64,000 nt of DNA, taken from assembly GCA_030247855.1 (NCBI GenBank), contig JAPDRN010000003.1, positions 310,001-374,000 of the forward strand, in the 5' to 3' direction. Shown one piece after another: positions 1 to 11,462 of the stretch. The notes beneath the pieces are model-generated. The model was given only the letters and a program-made list of their open reading frames with translations, was not told where the DNA came from and did no database searches. Numbering within the stretch: position 1 is the first letter of the stretch; every line of letters starts with the position of its first letter. The position numbers and the translations under genes were made by a program. Source of the stretch: Knufia peltigerae (Eukaryota > Ascomycota > Eurotiomycetes > Chaetothyriales > Trichomeriaceae).

Positions 1-765
1 ACTGCAAGCACCACCCTCACCTTCATTCTCGCCATGTGTGCCTTTCCCGAGGTTCAACGAAAAGCCCAAAAGGCAATCGACGAGGTCGTCGGCGGAGCCG
101 ATCGCCTACCATCCTGGACCGACGAAGAGAGATTGCCCTATATTCGCGCTTGTGTCGAGGAAGCTTTACGGTGGAGAACGGTGACCATCTTGGGTGGCAT
201 TCCACATTCGCCGTCGCAGGACGATGAGTACAATGGATACCTGATCCCCAAAGGCACCTGGATCACGGGGAACCTCTGGGCCATACATCGAAACCCCAAC
301 GAGTTTCCCGACCCGGACGAGTACAAACCCGAGCGTTTTATCGACAAGACTCGACCGTATCCAAACAAAAAGGGTCACAATGCCTTTGGTTGGGGTCGAA
401 GGCAATGCAGTGGTCAACCACTTGCAGAACAGGGACTGTTCTTGACCTTTGCCCGACTCCTCTGGGCCTTTGACATTCGACCAGGTCTTGACGCGAATGT
501 AAGTTTTTTTCTGGATTTTCCAAAATTTGTCCTTGTAGAGCGCCCCAAGGCAGTTGTTGACCAGTCACAGGGTAATGACATCCCCGTAGACATCTTCGCA
601 TATGGAGAGTCCGAAAACATGCGACCAGAGCCATTCAAAGCACGATTCATCCCACGCAGCGAACAACACAAGGAGATGATATTAAAGGAGGCCGCCCAGG
701 CCCGGGAGTATCTCAAACAATACGACGGAGAGACCGCAATAAGCTTGGAACCACTAGAGGAATAA
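1..765 (+). CDS. Cytochrome P450, C-terminal half (5' end outside window)
   Basis: Heme-thiolate monooxygenase, probably bound to the endoplasmic reticulum; substrate unknown. The reading frame is open from base 1, where the I-helix threonine region (A-S-T-T) is visible, so the true start lies upstream. The ExxR motif of the K-helix (E-A-L-R) is at 160-171 and the heme-binding loop FGWGRRQCSG has its cysteine ligand at 406-408. An intron of 72 nt (499-570, GTAAGT to CAG) is in frame, so the ORF stays open through it. Removing it joins DAN to GNDIPVDIFAY and gives a normal P450 C-terminus, whereas the retained version inserts 24 odd residues. The PERF-type motif (YKPERF) lies between ExxR and heme. 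The family is clear; no subfamily can be assigned from this half alone. Confidence 0.93.
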   Translation, partial: TASTTLTFILAMCAFPEVQRKAQKAIDEVVGGADRLPSWTDEERLPYIRACVEEALRWRTVTILGGIPHSPSQDDEYNGYLIPKGTWITGNLWAIHRNPNEFPDPDEYKPERFIDKTRPYPNKKGHNAFGWGRRQCSGQPLAEQGLFLTFARLLWAFDIRPGLDANVSFFLDFPKFVLVERPKAVVDQSQGNDIPVDIFAYGESENMRPEPFKARFIPRSEQHKEMILKEAAQAREYLKQYDGETAISLEPLEE

Positions 766-1241
766 AGCGTTGGCAAATGAAGATCCCTTTTTCGGTAGAA
801 ACTCCATGAAATACGTGTAGCTTGTACGGAGTAGCAACAGTAGCATAAGTGAATCTCAGCTGGGCGAGCATTATTTCTCGCCTAGGGAGCAAGTCGTACT
901 TGATATCATTCTCAAATCCTTGAATTCTTTTTCTTCAAAATCTAATGCAAACCGTAGCCGAACGCCCTTAGCACAGAGTCGCTGCGCTGAACTCGGTTCA
1001 AATGAATACATATCTAAATAGGTCCAGTGCTGGCCCTGGTCAGCCCCACGTTCTCCGCCCTGCGGAGGTTGAACAACGGGGTGATTTTCTTCTGGGTGTT
1101 TCAACATCACGTCTCCACCAATCTCATCGTCTTTAATAAACGACTCAACTCCAAGCAATGAGGCCTAGTTTGATCTGTTGAACCTCACGCGTTGGAATGT
1201 AGTATGGTTTGTTGAAATTGCCTTGAGCATTTGTCCCAGAC
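766..1241. other. Intergenic: P450 3' flank and promoter of the zinc-finger gene
   Basis: No convincing gene. It contains an exact TACGGAGTA motif at 825-833, one of six in the window. A 95-codon minus-strand ORF (871-1158) has no recognisable content. Confidence 0.6.
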
Positions 1242-3943
1242 ATGGGTCGCAAGTCACACGGGCTCGGCAGGAAATGTGCATTTTGCGACCGCCGATTCAC
1301 CAGGAACGAACATCTTCAGCGTCACCAACGGCATCGTAAGATCTACTATTGAACAGTGACGGCCTTTTTGAGAGCTAATGACTGGCTTGATTAGACACGG
1401 GCGAAAAGCCATTCGAGTGCCACCTCTGTCACAAAGCTTATGCGAGAAGGTAAGAGGGAATGCTCTCGAGCGTCAAATCCGGTTTCGAAAAGAAAAACTG
1501 ACTGGGACCTTGCGTTTTACACAGCGACGTCCTTGCCCGCCACGTTCGCAACCACAGTCTAGAAGACAAAGGCGACAACGATGAGACCGACGATCGGGAC
1601 ACGTCCACTCTCGCCACTACTGAACGCTCCACGGAACAACAGGTGTTGTTCTCGAATTACCGGCAGACAATCCCAACAAGTGACCAACCCAGTGTCCCTT
1701 CACTTGCAGATGAGCATGCTGCGGGCATGAGCTCTACAGTTCTCGACAGCAATCCGAATGTGGCCGCCCAAGGTGTCGACACCTCAATGATGGCTTCAAT
1801 GCAGCAGTTCTCAGAACCGGTGCTTACGACCTCATCATTCGATCAGTCTCAAATGACCGCCGGGGCCGGTTTCGATCTGACGATGCCGCCATACGAGTAC
1901 AACGTGAACTTTCCTTCGGTATATGAAGCTCTCGATGTCTGGTTTGCCCCTTTCGGATCTGCGGATCATAACATGCTACCATTCTCTCCCGGCGGAAGAA
2001 CGACGGTAGACTTGACGACAACATACGACTCGAATTCGCTTCAGCTGTCCAAAAGGGTTCAGCAAGCGTGGCCCAGAAGGCGCGCTTCACCAGTCATACG
2101 CGTCATTCGTACCATGTGGCGGTGTGCCAGTGAGCACCAGGCCGACAACTTCTTCTCGCTTGCCACAGCCACAACACCGCTCGAGTCATCGTCAATGTGT
2201 CGAGATCGCTCTGAATCGAGATGGAACATGGATGACGAGTGCAGGGCCCGACTGATATCCGATTGTGAGACGAATTTTCTCCCGGCGGAGAGCTACACTG
2301 GTGGTGTTACGGCGCCGGGGTCCCCCCATATTTCCGAGCCATTGCAGAACGAGGAGGTAGAACTCGACGGTCTCTCTCCCGAAGTGCCCCGACTCAATTT
2401 CCCCTCGACTGAAACGCTCGACATGAGCATTGACTTTTACTTCCGACGATTTCACCCGGTCCTCCCATTCATACACGCCGCCACCTTCGACGCAAAGTCT
2501 ACCCCAAGCTCCTTGCTACTGCCAATGTGTCTCATTGGACTGTCGACCCTGAACCCGACCGGGGCCGAGAACTTCATCCGACAGTATCTGGGCAAGTTGA
2601 TCCGGTTCTGTCGACTCAACCTGACATACAAGGGGCTCGGAAAGGGAGGGGCTCAGCAGCTCTTGACTTCACTCACATCTTCTCTCTTGGTATTGTTTCT
2701 GGGCCTCAGCTGTGAGCGTCTCGTCGATGAACACCAGGCACACATGCTCGCGATCCAGACCCTTTTCATCGCCGACCGCCACGGAATGTTCACGGCTCAA
2801 GACGGCGAGCTGGTGACTGACGAAATGTTCCGCGTTCAAGCGACTCCGGACGAGGAGTGGAAGGCGTGGGCACGCATCGAGTCGGTCAAGAGACTGATTG
2901 TATGCCTGATATCGATTGATTCAGCGTACACGCGGATGCTCGATCTTGCCGCCAACATCGGCATAGACCGAATAGAGGTGGTCTTGCCTTGCGATTCGGC
3001 CCTGTTCGACGCTCCATCTGCGTCGGTCTTTTTCCAACGGGTGGCAGCCGGAGCTTCGATGCTGGGCGAACAAGCCGATCTGGGAGTCGCCACCAAACGA
3101 GCAAAGAAGCCGTTGTCTATACAGCTCGATTCGCTTGGCCTACGCACCCTCCTTGATGTTTTAGTCTTGCGCGAAGCGGCATATCGGCACAGATTACTTT
3201 CCAAAACACCGTCTGCTCTGAGGAACACTTCGTTTGTCCCTGCAGTCACTTACGCCCAAAATGAACAAGCAGCCAGTATTGCACGCGATTTGGTATCTGC
3301 CGCTCAAATCAACGGGGCACTGCTGTACCAGGATGCGTCCACGGCAATTTTGTGGAACCATCTATGTATGCTCCTGTGCGCGGATATCGATCGCGTCCAA
3401 ACGGCCTGCGGAAGAATGGGTCTGGAGGCTGCCCTCAAAGCCCAGAACGACCTGGCGTCATGGTCGCAGACGGCGAGTGCGCGCCGGGCCATTATCCACT
3501 CGGCGCAGATATTCAACGTCCTTTCGCAGCACAGGGTGTCGGACGTCAAGACTCTGCTACCCGAATTGATCCTGTCAAATGCTGCCCTCGTGATGGCCAT
3601 GTACGTTTGCGCCAATCAGATGACTCTGACGGCTTCCAATGAGCCTCTAGAGCTGCTGCTACGGCCAGACTGGCCGTCGGTTGGTGCTGAAGGCCTCTCT
3701 ACGCCTTTGCATGGAACTGCCGCCGCATCTTCATCGTCAAACACAATTCTAACAAAGCGGTTCATCGCCGAGGGCGGGCCTTTCACATTTGGTGGTGAAG
3801 ACTACATCCCAGGTCCAATGTCTGCACGGAGGGTGGTCCTCACGTATGCACAGCTGGTCGACGAGATCTCACAAAGAGGAGAATCGGAGCACTCTCGACT
3901 GCTTCGCACGATTAGCGATTTTCTGGGGGGTGTGTCGATTTGA
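1242..3943 (+). CDS. C2H2 zinc-finger transcription factor with fungal_trans domain
   Basis: Predicted nuclear DNA-binding regulator; targets unknown. Exons 1242-1335, 1395-1449 and 1525-3943 join in frame to 855 residues. The zinc fingers are split by introns: finger 1 uses C12, C15, H28 and H32, followed by a TGEKPF linker, and finger 2 uses C40, C43, H56 and H60. Without splicing the fingers are invisible, which is why the long ORF alone looks finger-less. Residues about 330-700 resemble the fungal_trans (PF04082) middle region: FYFRRFHPVLPFIH is the typical entry motif and a WKAWARIES segment matches the usual RW.W...R. The two-finger plus fungal_trans layout is common in Pezizomycotina. 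The neighbouring P450 ends 476 bp upstream on the same strand, which allows a regulatory link but does not show one. Confidence 0.88.
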
Positions 3944-4840
3944 GGATGAAGAGAACATTGTCCTTGGCGCTTTGCTGCCCTATGTATTCTTACCATTGTC
4001 TCTACGCCATTCCCCCTTGGTAAAGAGAAATGAGGCGCGAACCCGTGGAAGGGCAGTTTGCTGCCTTTTCAAGGCGACGCATTATCACATCTGGGACAAC
4101 GGAAAGGATATCGGAATCCTTGGTGCCCAGATCGACCATCGCCTGTGATGTTTCTGTTGACTCTTCTTGCTTGCTGCGTGACGTCCCTTTTTATAGGGAT
4201 CGAGAAAGTTTTCTATGCTATCCTCGTCCATCGGCCGTTTGCATACAGGGCACCAAGGCGTTTTGTTGTATATGCTGTATAGACACTTCCAGCCACAAGT
4301 CATAACGTAGGTATGATGTATTCATCGAAGCAACTCTCCCACTCTTCATGCTGTGCTTTCGAAGGGATCTCCAGCGTTCAACCCATCGCGAGGAAGAAGG
4401 TTCCTGGCCCCTTGCCCCTCTAATATGGGAGGAACCAACTCGGACTGAGTCGCACGAGTCTCGCGCAACTGAAGAAATGAGAAGGCAGGTCTCTCATGCA
4501 GCAGCGCATAATACCGAGGCCATCAACAAGTGATATGAAAATTTAACGCAAGAAGGGCAAGCCCAAGGCCCTCTTTCGACTGATCAAGTATATAAACAAG
4601 CCTTCTCTCCTGTTAGCTCAGCCTTGCTGCCGCGTCTCCACAGACAAGGACCAAGAGACTAAGCCACTGACGGCTCTTACGAGTCAATCTACGAAAGTAG
4701 GTCCATCCACGGATAAATGAGTTTCCCAATAGAACACCATGTTATCGGCATTACCCCGACGAGACGGTCTTGCAACCTGCACCGAACCTCTAAAGCACGA
4801 CCGGACGCTAATAGAGAATATCATCGCCATGAACGGTCTG
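3944..4840. other. Intergenic between convergent genes, with a RING-like minus-strand ORF
   Basis: This lies between the 3' ends of the zinc-finger gene and ALG11. A 72-codon minus-strand ORF (4085-4303) contains WCPVCKRPMDED, a cysteine pair like the end of a RING finger, discussed as a finding. A TATATAAA sequence at about 4590 has no gene that clearly follows it. Nothing else is recognisable. Confidence 0.45.
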
Positions 4841-6511
4841 CTAGACCTTTGCCTTTGCAGAAGTCATCTTTATCAATGTCTCCATCTCTTCAGCCCACTT
4901 TCTGGCAAAGACTTCCTCGGTGAAGCGTGACGTACTTGCTCGACACCGTAGTCGCATGGCGAGGCGCTCTTCACGATCAAGGGCAGCCACTCGAGCAAAA
5001 GCAGCTGCAAAGTCTTCATCAGCTTCAGCATGGAAGCCGATTTCTTTGCCTTGGTACGGCACGACAATGTCCAGCTTAGGGCCACCGCTGTTGTGGACCA
5101 CGGGGATCAGGCCTGCAGCAAGTCCTTCAACATTGCCAATACCGAAATGCTCCGAATACATGCCATTGGTGGAGATGCTCGACTTTTGGAGGTATTCGAG
5201 AATCACCGAAAATGGAGCATCGCAGATGAAGACGGTAGCGTCAGTGATCTTCAGTTCTCTCGCCTCGAGCCGTAAATTGTATATATGCTTTTCATCAGGC
5301 GTGTTGCTTCGGACTGACCCAATCAAGACAAGTTTGGGCTTATCCGTGGCCGGGGCCTTGTGGTAGAATTTCGCGAATGCTCGTAGGATGAGGGAGTGAT
5401 TTTTCTCGGGTCGGAATTGTGCAATGTAAAGGACGATGTTTTCTCTTCGCTTCTCGCTTTCTTGCGTGACCTCAATCTTCTCTTCAAGTTCTTCGACTGG
5501 GCAAGGGGGATACACGATAGCTGCGAACGACTTTGATTTTCTCTTGGTACTCCAGAGCTTCTTGATGTGCCCTTGTGTCCAAGTCGAGTTGCACATGACC
5601 ACGTCGACGTGCCCACCAACCCAGCCGTAGAGCCACGCAAAGGCGTGCCAGTAAAGTCGTTTGCCTCTCCCTTTCCATCCAGCGCCAGCGCCCGAGTGGA
5701 TGCCACGTTGACCGGTTGTGTCGTCGAGGCTGTCCAACATGTCGGTAGAAATGGTGGGATAATGTACGTAAGCCGCTGTTGGCACCCATGGAAACAAGAG
5801 TTTGCATAATGCCACCGCAAAGGCATAACCCATGGTGTCAATGAAAAGGTCGGGAACAAGAAGCTGGAAAGCATCATACGCCAGGATGAGAGATCCCAGA
5901 GACTGTCCGAGCAAGGTAAAACGAGGCCAAGTGCTGGCAAGTACATAGTGTCGGCTAGACAGGTACAAAAAGACCAGAGAGTGTTCTTGCAGAGTGATAC
6001 CGAATCGACTTTTGACCGTACTTACAACGACACTCCGGTCGATGTCATGGTCACCGGTGTAGACGGCGCAAATCGCGTTCGGCCACCGTGTCTGAGTCGC
6101 CGCTATGGCAGCCCACAGGACTCTCTCGCCACCACCTCCAGCATTGCTACAAGGAAAACGAACATGAATTTGGGAATTCCCAAGAAGGGCATGGAGAGAT
6201 ACTCACCAAAATGGGTGAAAGAACCCTACTACCCCATCCCAATCATGCTGCATGGCTTTACCATTTTCAGCCGTGCCCGCCGCCTTTTCGACCGTCTCCC
6301 AGCCATCTTCGTTCACGTCCTGGGCAATCTGACTTTCGCGAACGGCATCTCTGTCTCTGCGAACTCGAGATACGATTGCATTCCGTCGATCCTCGCCCTT
6401 GATCTGCAAAGCCCTGCCAACGCTCCGGAGTGATAATTTGAGAAATAGCAGTCCGATCAGCGGTAAGAGAGGCGCCACTGCCAATACTGCCACTATGGAT
6501 GAAGTACCCAT
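4841..6511 (-). CDS. ALG11: ALG11, GDP-Man:Man3GlcNAc2-PP-Dol alpha-1,2-mannosyltransferase
   Basis: Adds the fourth and fifth mannoses to the lipid-linked oligosaccharide on the cytosolic face of the ER, the last cytosolic steps before flipping, using GDP-mannose (GT4 family). Exons 6207-6511 and 4841-6146 are joined across a 60-nt intron (GTGAGT to TAG), giving 536 residues, close to the yeast protein's 548. An N-terminal membrane anchor (residues about 5-28) precedes a linker. The splice junction rebuilds the diagnostic FHPFCNAGGGGERVLW motif (about residues 99-114). Later, HYPTISTDM, CNSTWTQGHI and the C-terminal donor-site EHFGIGNVEGLAAG are all as expected for ALG11. The start is the first ATG upstream of the membrane segment. 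Confidence 0.96.
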
Positions 6512-7218
6512 TACTGTTGCAACCTAAAAGGCTCGATAACGGACATACTTCCACAGAGACTTGTTGGCGGGCAGGTGTACAAAAGAAAAGACCAATGCTA
6601 GAGGGGATAGTGAGACCAGGCAAATGTATCCTCATTTTCTGATTCAGCCAACAATGACGCACCAATTGGGAGACCAGAAAGCGGCGACTGAAATCTGCTC
6701 AGTCCTTCACGTGGGCGTCAATGTAAACCGCGCCGCTTTTAGACGCTTCTCAACAACATACTTCTAACTACATCCACGAGCCTACCTGATGGTGCAAGGA
6801 ATCGTAGAAGCGATGGAGCTGCGGATGTTTATCGATACAGGCGTCGCTCGCATTTCGAGAGAAACTCATATTTGAAAGATGCCATTGTCCGCTGGAAGAC
6901 AGACGAGGTATGGAGGACTAGACACAAGCTGGCACTGCGAGAACACATGGTACTTTTCTCAGACTTTGAGGACTTGAAGTAAATGTAACGGGACCTCGAC
7001 TATATACAAAAGATTAGAACATTGTTTTAATTGAACGAATCGATGCAAAGTACTGAGAAATGTTGTGTCGAATAACAATAGTGATAGGGGGAGTCGGCGT
7101 TGCGGATTGCATTCCTCTAGCCATTTTTCTCCGCAAACCACTTCACGTACAATAACCAGCAATGTGCATGAGTTTTCCTTGCGGCTCGCTTTGATGAGCG
7201 TCTACTTCCACCACCCAA
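6512..7218. other. Intergenic: divergent promoter region of ALG11 and COX18
   Basis: No supported gene. The short ORFs here lack recognisable domains and overlap one another on both strands. The segment should carry both promoters. Confidence 0.55.
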
Positions 7219-8262
7219 ATGTCATTACGGCATCCTATACGATGCGTACCTAGTAATTCCTTACTTAGCTATGGACGGCTTCTTCGTCCCTCCTCACGAA
7301 CCAGCGGCATTCAAGCCCTCCGCTTGAACAGACGATTCCATGCCTCGAGACCGAACCACCTCGTCGCCGAAGCCCTCCAACTCTCCGAAGCTGCATTTCA
7401 ACAGGTCCACAACCTGAGCGGACTGTCATGGGGCCTCTCGATCCCTTTGACGGCCGTGGCGTTTCGCCTCGCGTGGCTCCCCATCCTCTACGTCACCAAT
7501 AGAGCCAACAAGCAAGAACAAAAAGTGGCCGGTGTCCTCAAGGGGTGGCGGAAGGCGTACCAAGATCGTGCCAGGATGAAATACCCCCAGGGGACCGATC
7601 AGTCTGCACAATTGGCCGAGTCGTGGGTACAGACGCAGCTTCGGACCAAACTCAAAGACATCCAACGACACACCACCTACATGAGCTGGCAATCCCGACT
7701 TGCTCTGCAGTTCTCGTTCCTACCCATCTGGTTCATCAACGCCCAGGTCGTCAGGAGTATGTCGGGGGACGACAGGACACTGCTGAGCGTGTTTACAAAG
7801 TCGGGCGAAGACGCGACTACCACCGTGATTCCTCCCGAACCCGGTCTAGCGAGCGAGAGTTTTCTCTGGCTCCCGGACCTGGTTCAGTTCGACCATACCT
7901 GGGTGCTACCCTTGACGTTTGCGGCCTTGTCGGGAGCCAGTATTTGGCAGATGCTCGGGAAAGATATCAAGCAGAGGCAGAGCAAGATCGTGGGCATGGA
8001 TCAAGGGTGGGCCAGGACCCGCGAGGTCTGGATCCTCATGATATCCCAGTTGTTCGCGGCGAGCCCCTTCGTCTTCGGCTATCTGATCATCAGAGGTGAG
8101 ATGCCGTCCGCCGTCGTCCTCTATCTGATCGGAAGTGTGGGGATGCAAATGGTCCAGCGTCCGTTCGTGAGATACACCCTCGGCATCAACAAGTCAATGG
8201 AAGTTTTGGAGACGAGGGTACCAAAACCCAAAGGTCAGAAAGACACTCCTCGAAATACTTGA
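7219..8262 (+). CDS. COX18: COX18/OXA2-type mitochondrial inner-membrane insertase
   Basis: YidC/Oxa1/Alb3-family protein that exports the C-terminal tail of Cox2 across the inner mitochondrial membrane during cytochrome c oxidase assembly. It is a single exon of 347 residues. The N-terminus is Arg/Ser-rich without acids, as in a matrix-targeting presequence. GLSWGLSIPLTAVAFRLAWLPI is the first conserved membrane helix of the family. It is followed by a charged matrix loop (KVAGVLKGWRKAYQDR), then further helices near residues 165-180, 230-245, 270-290 and 297-315. It lacks the long coiled-coil tail of Oxa1, which together with the length favours Cox18. The paralogue assignment is by overall form, so Oxa1-like cannot be wholly excluded. 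Confidence 0.85.
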   Translation: MSLRHPIRCVPSNSLLSYGRLLRPSSRTSGIQALRLNRRFHASRPNHLVAEALQLSEAAFQQVHNLSGLSWGLSIPLTAVAFRLAWLPILYVTNRANKQEQKVAGVLKGWRKAYQDRARMKYPQGTDQSAQLAESWVQTQLRTKLKDIQRHTTYMSWQSRLALQFSFLPIWFINAQVVRSMSGDDRTLLSVFTKSGEDATTTVIPPEPGLASESFLWLPDLVQFDHTWVLPLTFAALSGASIWQMLGKDIKQRQSKIVGMDQGWARTREVWILMISQLFAASPFVFGYLIIRGEMPSAVVLYLIGSVGMQMVQRPFVRYTLGINKSMEVLETRVPKPKGQKDTPRNT

Positions 8263-9132
8263 GGTCAACAAGAAACGTATGGCACCAGCTCCGACGTGAC
8301 GTTTGTAGGACACGATGGACGTCGTAGTCTAATTGAACAGACCACGCGGAACTTTGAGAGACTAGCGATCTTGTTATTGCTATTGTGAATCTGGCTCTGG
8401 AATGAAGTCAGGTATAACAGCGCCTCGAACAGTGTTTCCTCCCGATACGGCAGTGGTTACAGCTCTTGACGAAGGAAGATCACCGCGCCAAAGGCAAATG
8501 CGATGGACGTGTCCGAGTCTCTTGTCTTATCCTGAAAATGTTCAGGAATGGCAACGGACCGCTTACAGATGCCACCGCTGGATCGGGTTCCCCAATTGGG
8601 TAATGGCCACATCACAACAACACTGGGGTTGGAAGGCTTTCGACATCCCACAGAGGTTGTCATATACTTATTGCGGTCGAGAGAAGGGATATCTGGACCA
8701 GGTTTGCATGCAACCGGACAAGTCTAGAATTGCGTGTTTGGGGGCACGAGCACCCCCCAGTGCGTGTATAAAATATACGCCGGGCAGAAGAAACATCGGG
8801 AATTTAGAGGCTGTAAAAAGATGGATTTGGAACGGAATATGAGTTCTTTGATGTTACTTTCGCTAGCAGTGAGCCTTGATTTTAGCTCTTACAATCTTAG
8901 CCATGCCTACTCCCTCCTCTACCCATGACCATAGACTGGAATGATTTAGTAAAGAAGACAAGACTCGAACCGAAGTAAACAGTACAAAACCTACTCCACT
9001 CGATGCTTGCTTGTTGTTCCATCTTCCAACTCTTTGAATCGCTTCAATTGCCCGCAGCTAGTCGAGTGACCGGTGTGAGCCGCCAAAGCATAACCGCCAT
9101 TGGAAGTACATCTCTAGTCTTCATTGTATTGG
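8263..9132. other. Intergenic between convergent COX18 and PTC5-like genes
   Basis: No recognisable gene. A 146-codon plus-strand ORF (8402-8842) looks random. A TATAAAATA sequence at about 8766 is followed by a 35-codon ORF starting at 8821 with a leucine-rich stretch; this is noted only as weak evidence of a very small transcript. Confidence 0.5.
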
Positions 9133-11025
9133 TTACAACTTCGCCTTTAGACCTTCTCCGCCGTTCTGCGCCGTAGCTTCCGAATTGACTACGACGGCAC
9201 CGGTGTTGTCTCCTTCTCCGAAGAAAATGACTTCGACCGTCAGATCATCCCTGTATCGTCGACTGTACGGGCTCGGCAACGTCAACAGCGCGCACACCAT
9301 GTCTCGGTCCTTCCCACCGAGTGCGTTCCTGACAAGATGTGTTGCGGCGTTCTTATCCTCGACCACAAAGCGCCCATTCTTCTCACTCTTGACATCCCAC
9401 TGTTGCTGGCGAATTGGTTTCTCTCCACTTCCAGCCTTGCCATTGTCGATGCGTCCAGTCTTGTCCATATTTCCTCCTTTTTCGACTGGGAGGGCACCTG
9501 GAGATGAAGATTTGAACCAGCTCGTCAACCATGCGGTATTGTTCGATGATTTACTCGCTTGCTTGTTCTGCTGCTCAATCCATTGACCTACAAGACCAAC
9601 GACTTCCTCATTTGTGAGCATCTCCCAGAGGCCATCGGTCGCCATCACCACGAAATCACCCTTAGACGGCTCGATAGATGTGCTGGTTACAACGGGCTCA
9701 GCCGTGACGTACGGAGGCGTCTTGAGCAGTGGATGTGGTGTGCGGCCAAAGAAATGCCTCTTGACTTTGTCCTGTGTGTCGCGTGACCATTTATAGAACG
9801 CGTCGCCAAAGGCTCGGGTGGGTTCCAGATTACCCAGAACACGACCGGCGCGAATGACGTGCTCTTCACCAGGATGTTCAGCGCGCATCCGTGCTTCCTC
9901 GTTGGGGTTGGACCCGGTTTGATCCTCAGACAATGGTGTAGCGAACCATTTGCCGGTTTGCGTGTTGCGTCGTCCGAGGACCGCTCTGCTGTCACCAGTG
10001 CAGGCCACACGCAGGGTCTTACTGCGAGAGTCATAGAACGAGAGCAAGGCACATGAGCCAGAAAGTGCGGGGGCGAGGATTTCAGCGGCGAGGCGTTTGC
10101 TAGGGTTTTTGCTCAGCTTGCTGACACTGTCAAGGCAGATTTCGTTGTCCAACTTGATAAAGGCCGACTTCAATGCTTGATCAATGGCAGCAGGAGGAGG
10201 GAATGGCGATTTGGCATCAGATAATGCGGCCTTGTAGGTGCTGTTCAGTTCGCGTGCAGCAAATGAGATCAGCACCTGACGCAGTTTGGCCGAAGTCGTC
10301 CAGCCGGAGTGACCATCAAAAACACCCCAAAACATCCAGTCTGAGGAAGCGGCTCCATCTGTCGCAGCGACAGAGCTTGGAACTTCTACAATCTTTTCGG
10401 AGTGGTCATCCTCAATGGGGTCATTGCTAGGCAGTTGGACAACGTCGTACCGGACCACGCCTCGTCCTCGACCAACAAGATATGATTGTTCGTTCTTCCG
10501 CAGCCTCTCCGTTGCTTGCTCTGGGGTCATCATCTCGAGTACTTTTCTCCCGTAATCATCAGTGTCTTTTGCCAATGGTCCTTCGCCCACAATTGCACCG
10601 GTGAAAAATTGGTCGTTGTCTACTACCAATGCCTTGCGATTGGGTTCGTGACCTGCAGTTACTGGAGCAGGACTGGTGGGCTCCGATGTTGGCGAGGCAA
10701 TGTCTGGCTTTGTGCTCAAACTTCTCGTCGGCTGGGCTGAAAATGGTGCAGTCGGATTTCGCAGCAGTTGTTCAGGGCCATCACCCCGATAAGCGTACCA
10801 TGCGCCTATGGCCCCAAGCGTCCCGACAAAGGCAATTGGGATTTTTGGGAGACGCATAGAAGCCTGCAAGGGCTGCCGAGAGGTGCTGTATCTCCGTATG
10901 ACCGCAGAAGAGTAGCCAGATACGGGTGCTGCATTGCTCGCCGACGATAATACCGACTTAGGGAGGAGCTTGCGAAATGCAGAGCGTCGAGCAGTACGAA
11001 GAGCGAAAACGGCTGCTCGACGCAT
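9133..11025 (-). CDS. PTC5: Mitochondrial PP2C-type phosphatase, PTC5-like (pyruvate dehydrogenase phosphatase)
   Basis: Mg/Mn-dependent Ser/Thr phosphatase. By family it dephosphorylates and reactivates the E1-alpha subunit of pyruvate dehydrogenase in the mitochondrial matrix or intermembrane space. It is a single exon of 630 residues. The N-terminus (about 1-55) is Arg/Ser/Ala-rich and acid-free, typical of a presequence, followed by a hydrophobic segment (PIAFVGTLGAIGAWYAY). PP2C motifs appear in order: VFDGHSG (metal-binding Asp), ACTGDSRAVLG, NLEPTRAFGD, VMATDGLWEML and RDDLTVEVIF. A low-complexity insert of about 70 residues near 510-575 is unusual compared with the core fold. The start is the first ATG with a plausible presequence. 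It is divergent from RQC1, sharing a 437-bp promoter region. Confidence 0.9.
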   Translation of the reverse strand: MRRAAVFALRTARRSAFRKLLPKSVLSSASNAAPVSGYSSAVIRRYSTSRQPLQASMRLPKIPIAFVGTLGAIGAWYAYRGDGPEQLLRNPTAPFSAQPTRSLSTKPDIASPTSEPTSPAPVTAGHEPNRKALVVDNDQFFTGAIVGEGPLAKDTDDYGRKVLEMMTPEQATERLRKNEQSYLVGRGRGVVRYDVVQLPSNDPIEDDHSEKIVEVPSSVAATDGAASSDWMFWGVFDGHSGWTTSAKLRQVLISFAARELNSTYKAALSDAKSPFPPPAAIDQALKSAFIKLDNEICLDSVSKLSKNPSKRLAAEILAPALSGSCALLSFYDSRSKTLRVACTGDSRAVLGRRNTQTGKWFATPLSEDQTGSNPNEEARMRAEHPGEEHVIRAGRVLGNLEPTRAFGDAFYKWSRDTQDKVKRHFFGRTPHPLLKTPPYVTAEPVVTSTSIEPSKGDFVVMATDGLWEMLTNEEVVGLVGQWIEQQNKQASKSSNNTAWLTSWFKSSSPGALPVEKGGNMDKTGRIDNGKAGSGEKPIRQQQWDVKSEKNGRFVVEDKNAATHLVRNALGGKDRDMVCALLTLPSPYSRRYRDDLTVEVIFFGEGDNTGAVVVNSEATAQNGGEGLKAKL

Positions 11026-11462
11026 TGAGGCGGTTCAGGTCAAGGATATGAGGGCGACGACATGGAGAAAGGGTTTGATGTGAAGGAATCGACGATGAAT
11101 TTCACCAAGGGCACTGGCGACATTCAAAGAATCATCATCGCCTGCACCGTTCACGAGGCTCACTATGTTGTTTTAGCGACGGGGCAGCTAGGCTCGGGTT
11201 AGAAGGAGTCCAGCCAACCGGATGATTGATTAGGCGAGCCCTAATAGTGCTAGCAGGACTGTTTATGCCCCGCTAACACCACTTAAAAGGTCACCGAAAG
11301 ACTGATGCGTCATATCGACAAGACCAAAATAATCGAAGATCGAGGCAGCGTTGTTGAAATAAATTTACGCCGTTTGCTCGTTATCCCTCCCAACGATCTT
11401 GCAGTATCACTGCTTACTTGACCAATATATAGAGAGTTTGATCTTACCCCGAGTCTGCCACT
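11026..11462. promoter_or_regulatory. Divergent promoter region of PTC5-like and RQC1 genes
   Basis: The 437 bp between the start codons of two divergent housekeeping genes must hold both promoters. A TATATA-like stretch (about 11426-11432) lies some 30 bp before the RQC1 start. No other element was recognised. Confidence 0.5.

Noticed and set aside
1..4000. Secondary-metabolite cluster suggested by P450 next to a transcription factor
   Set aside because: No synthase, tailoring set or transporter follows; the next genes are ALG11, COX18 and PTC5-like. Upstream sequence is unseen, so it cannot be fully excluded.
8402..8842. 146-codon plus-strand ORF with a downstream TATA-like sequence
   Set aside because: Composition looks random and no family is recognisable; kept only as an intergenic note.
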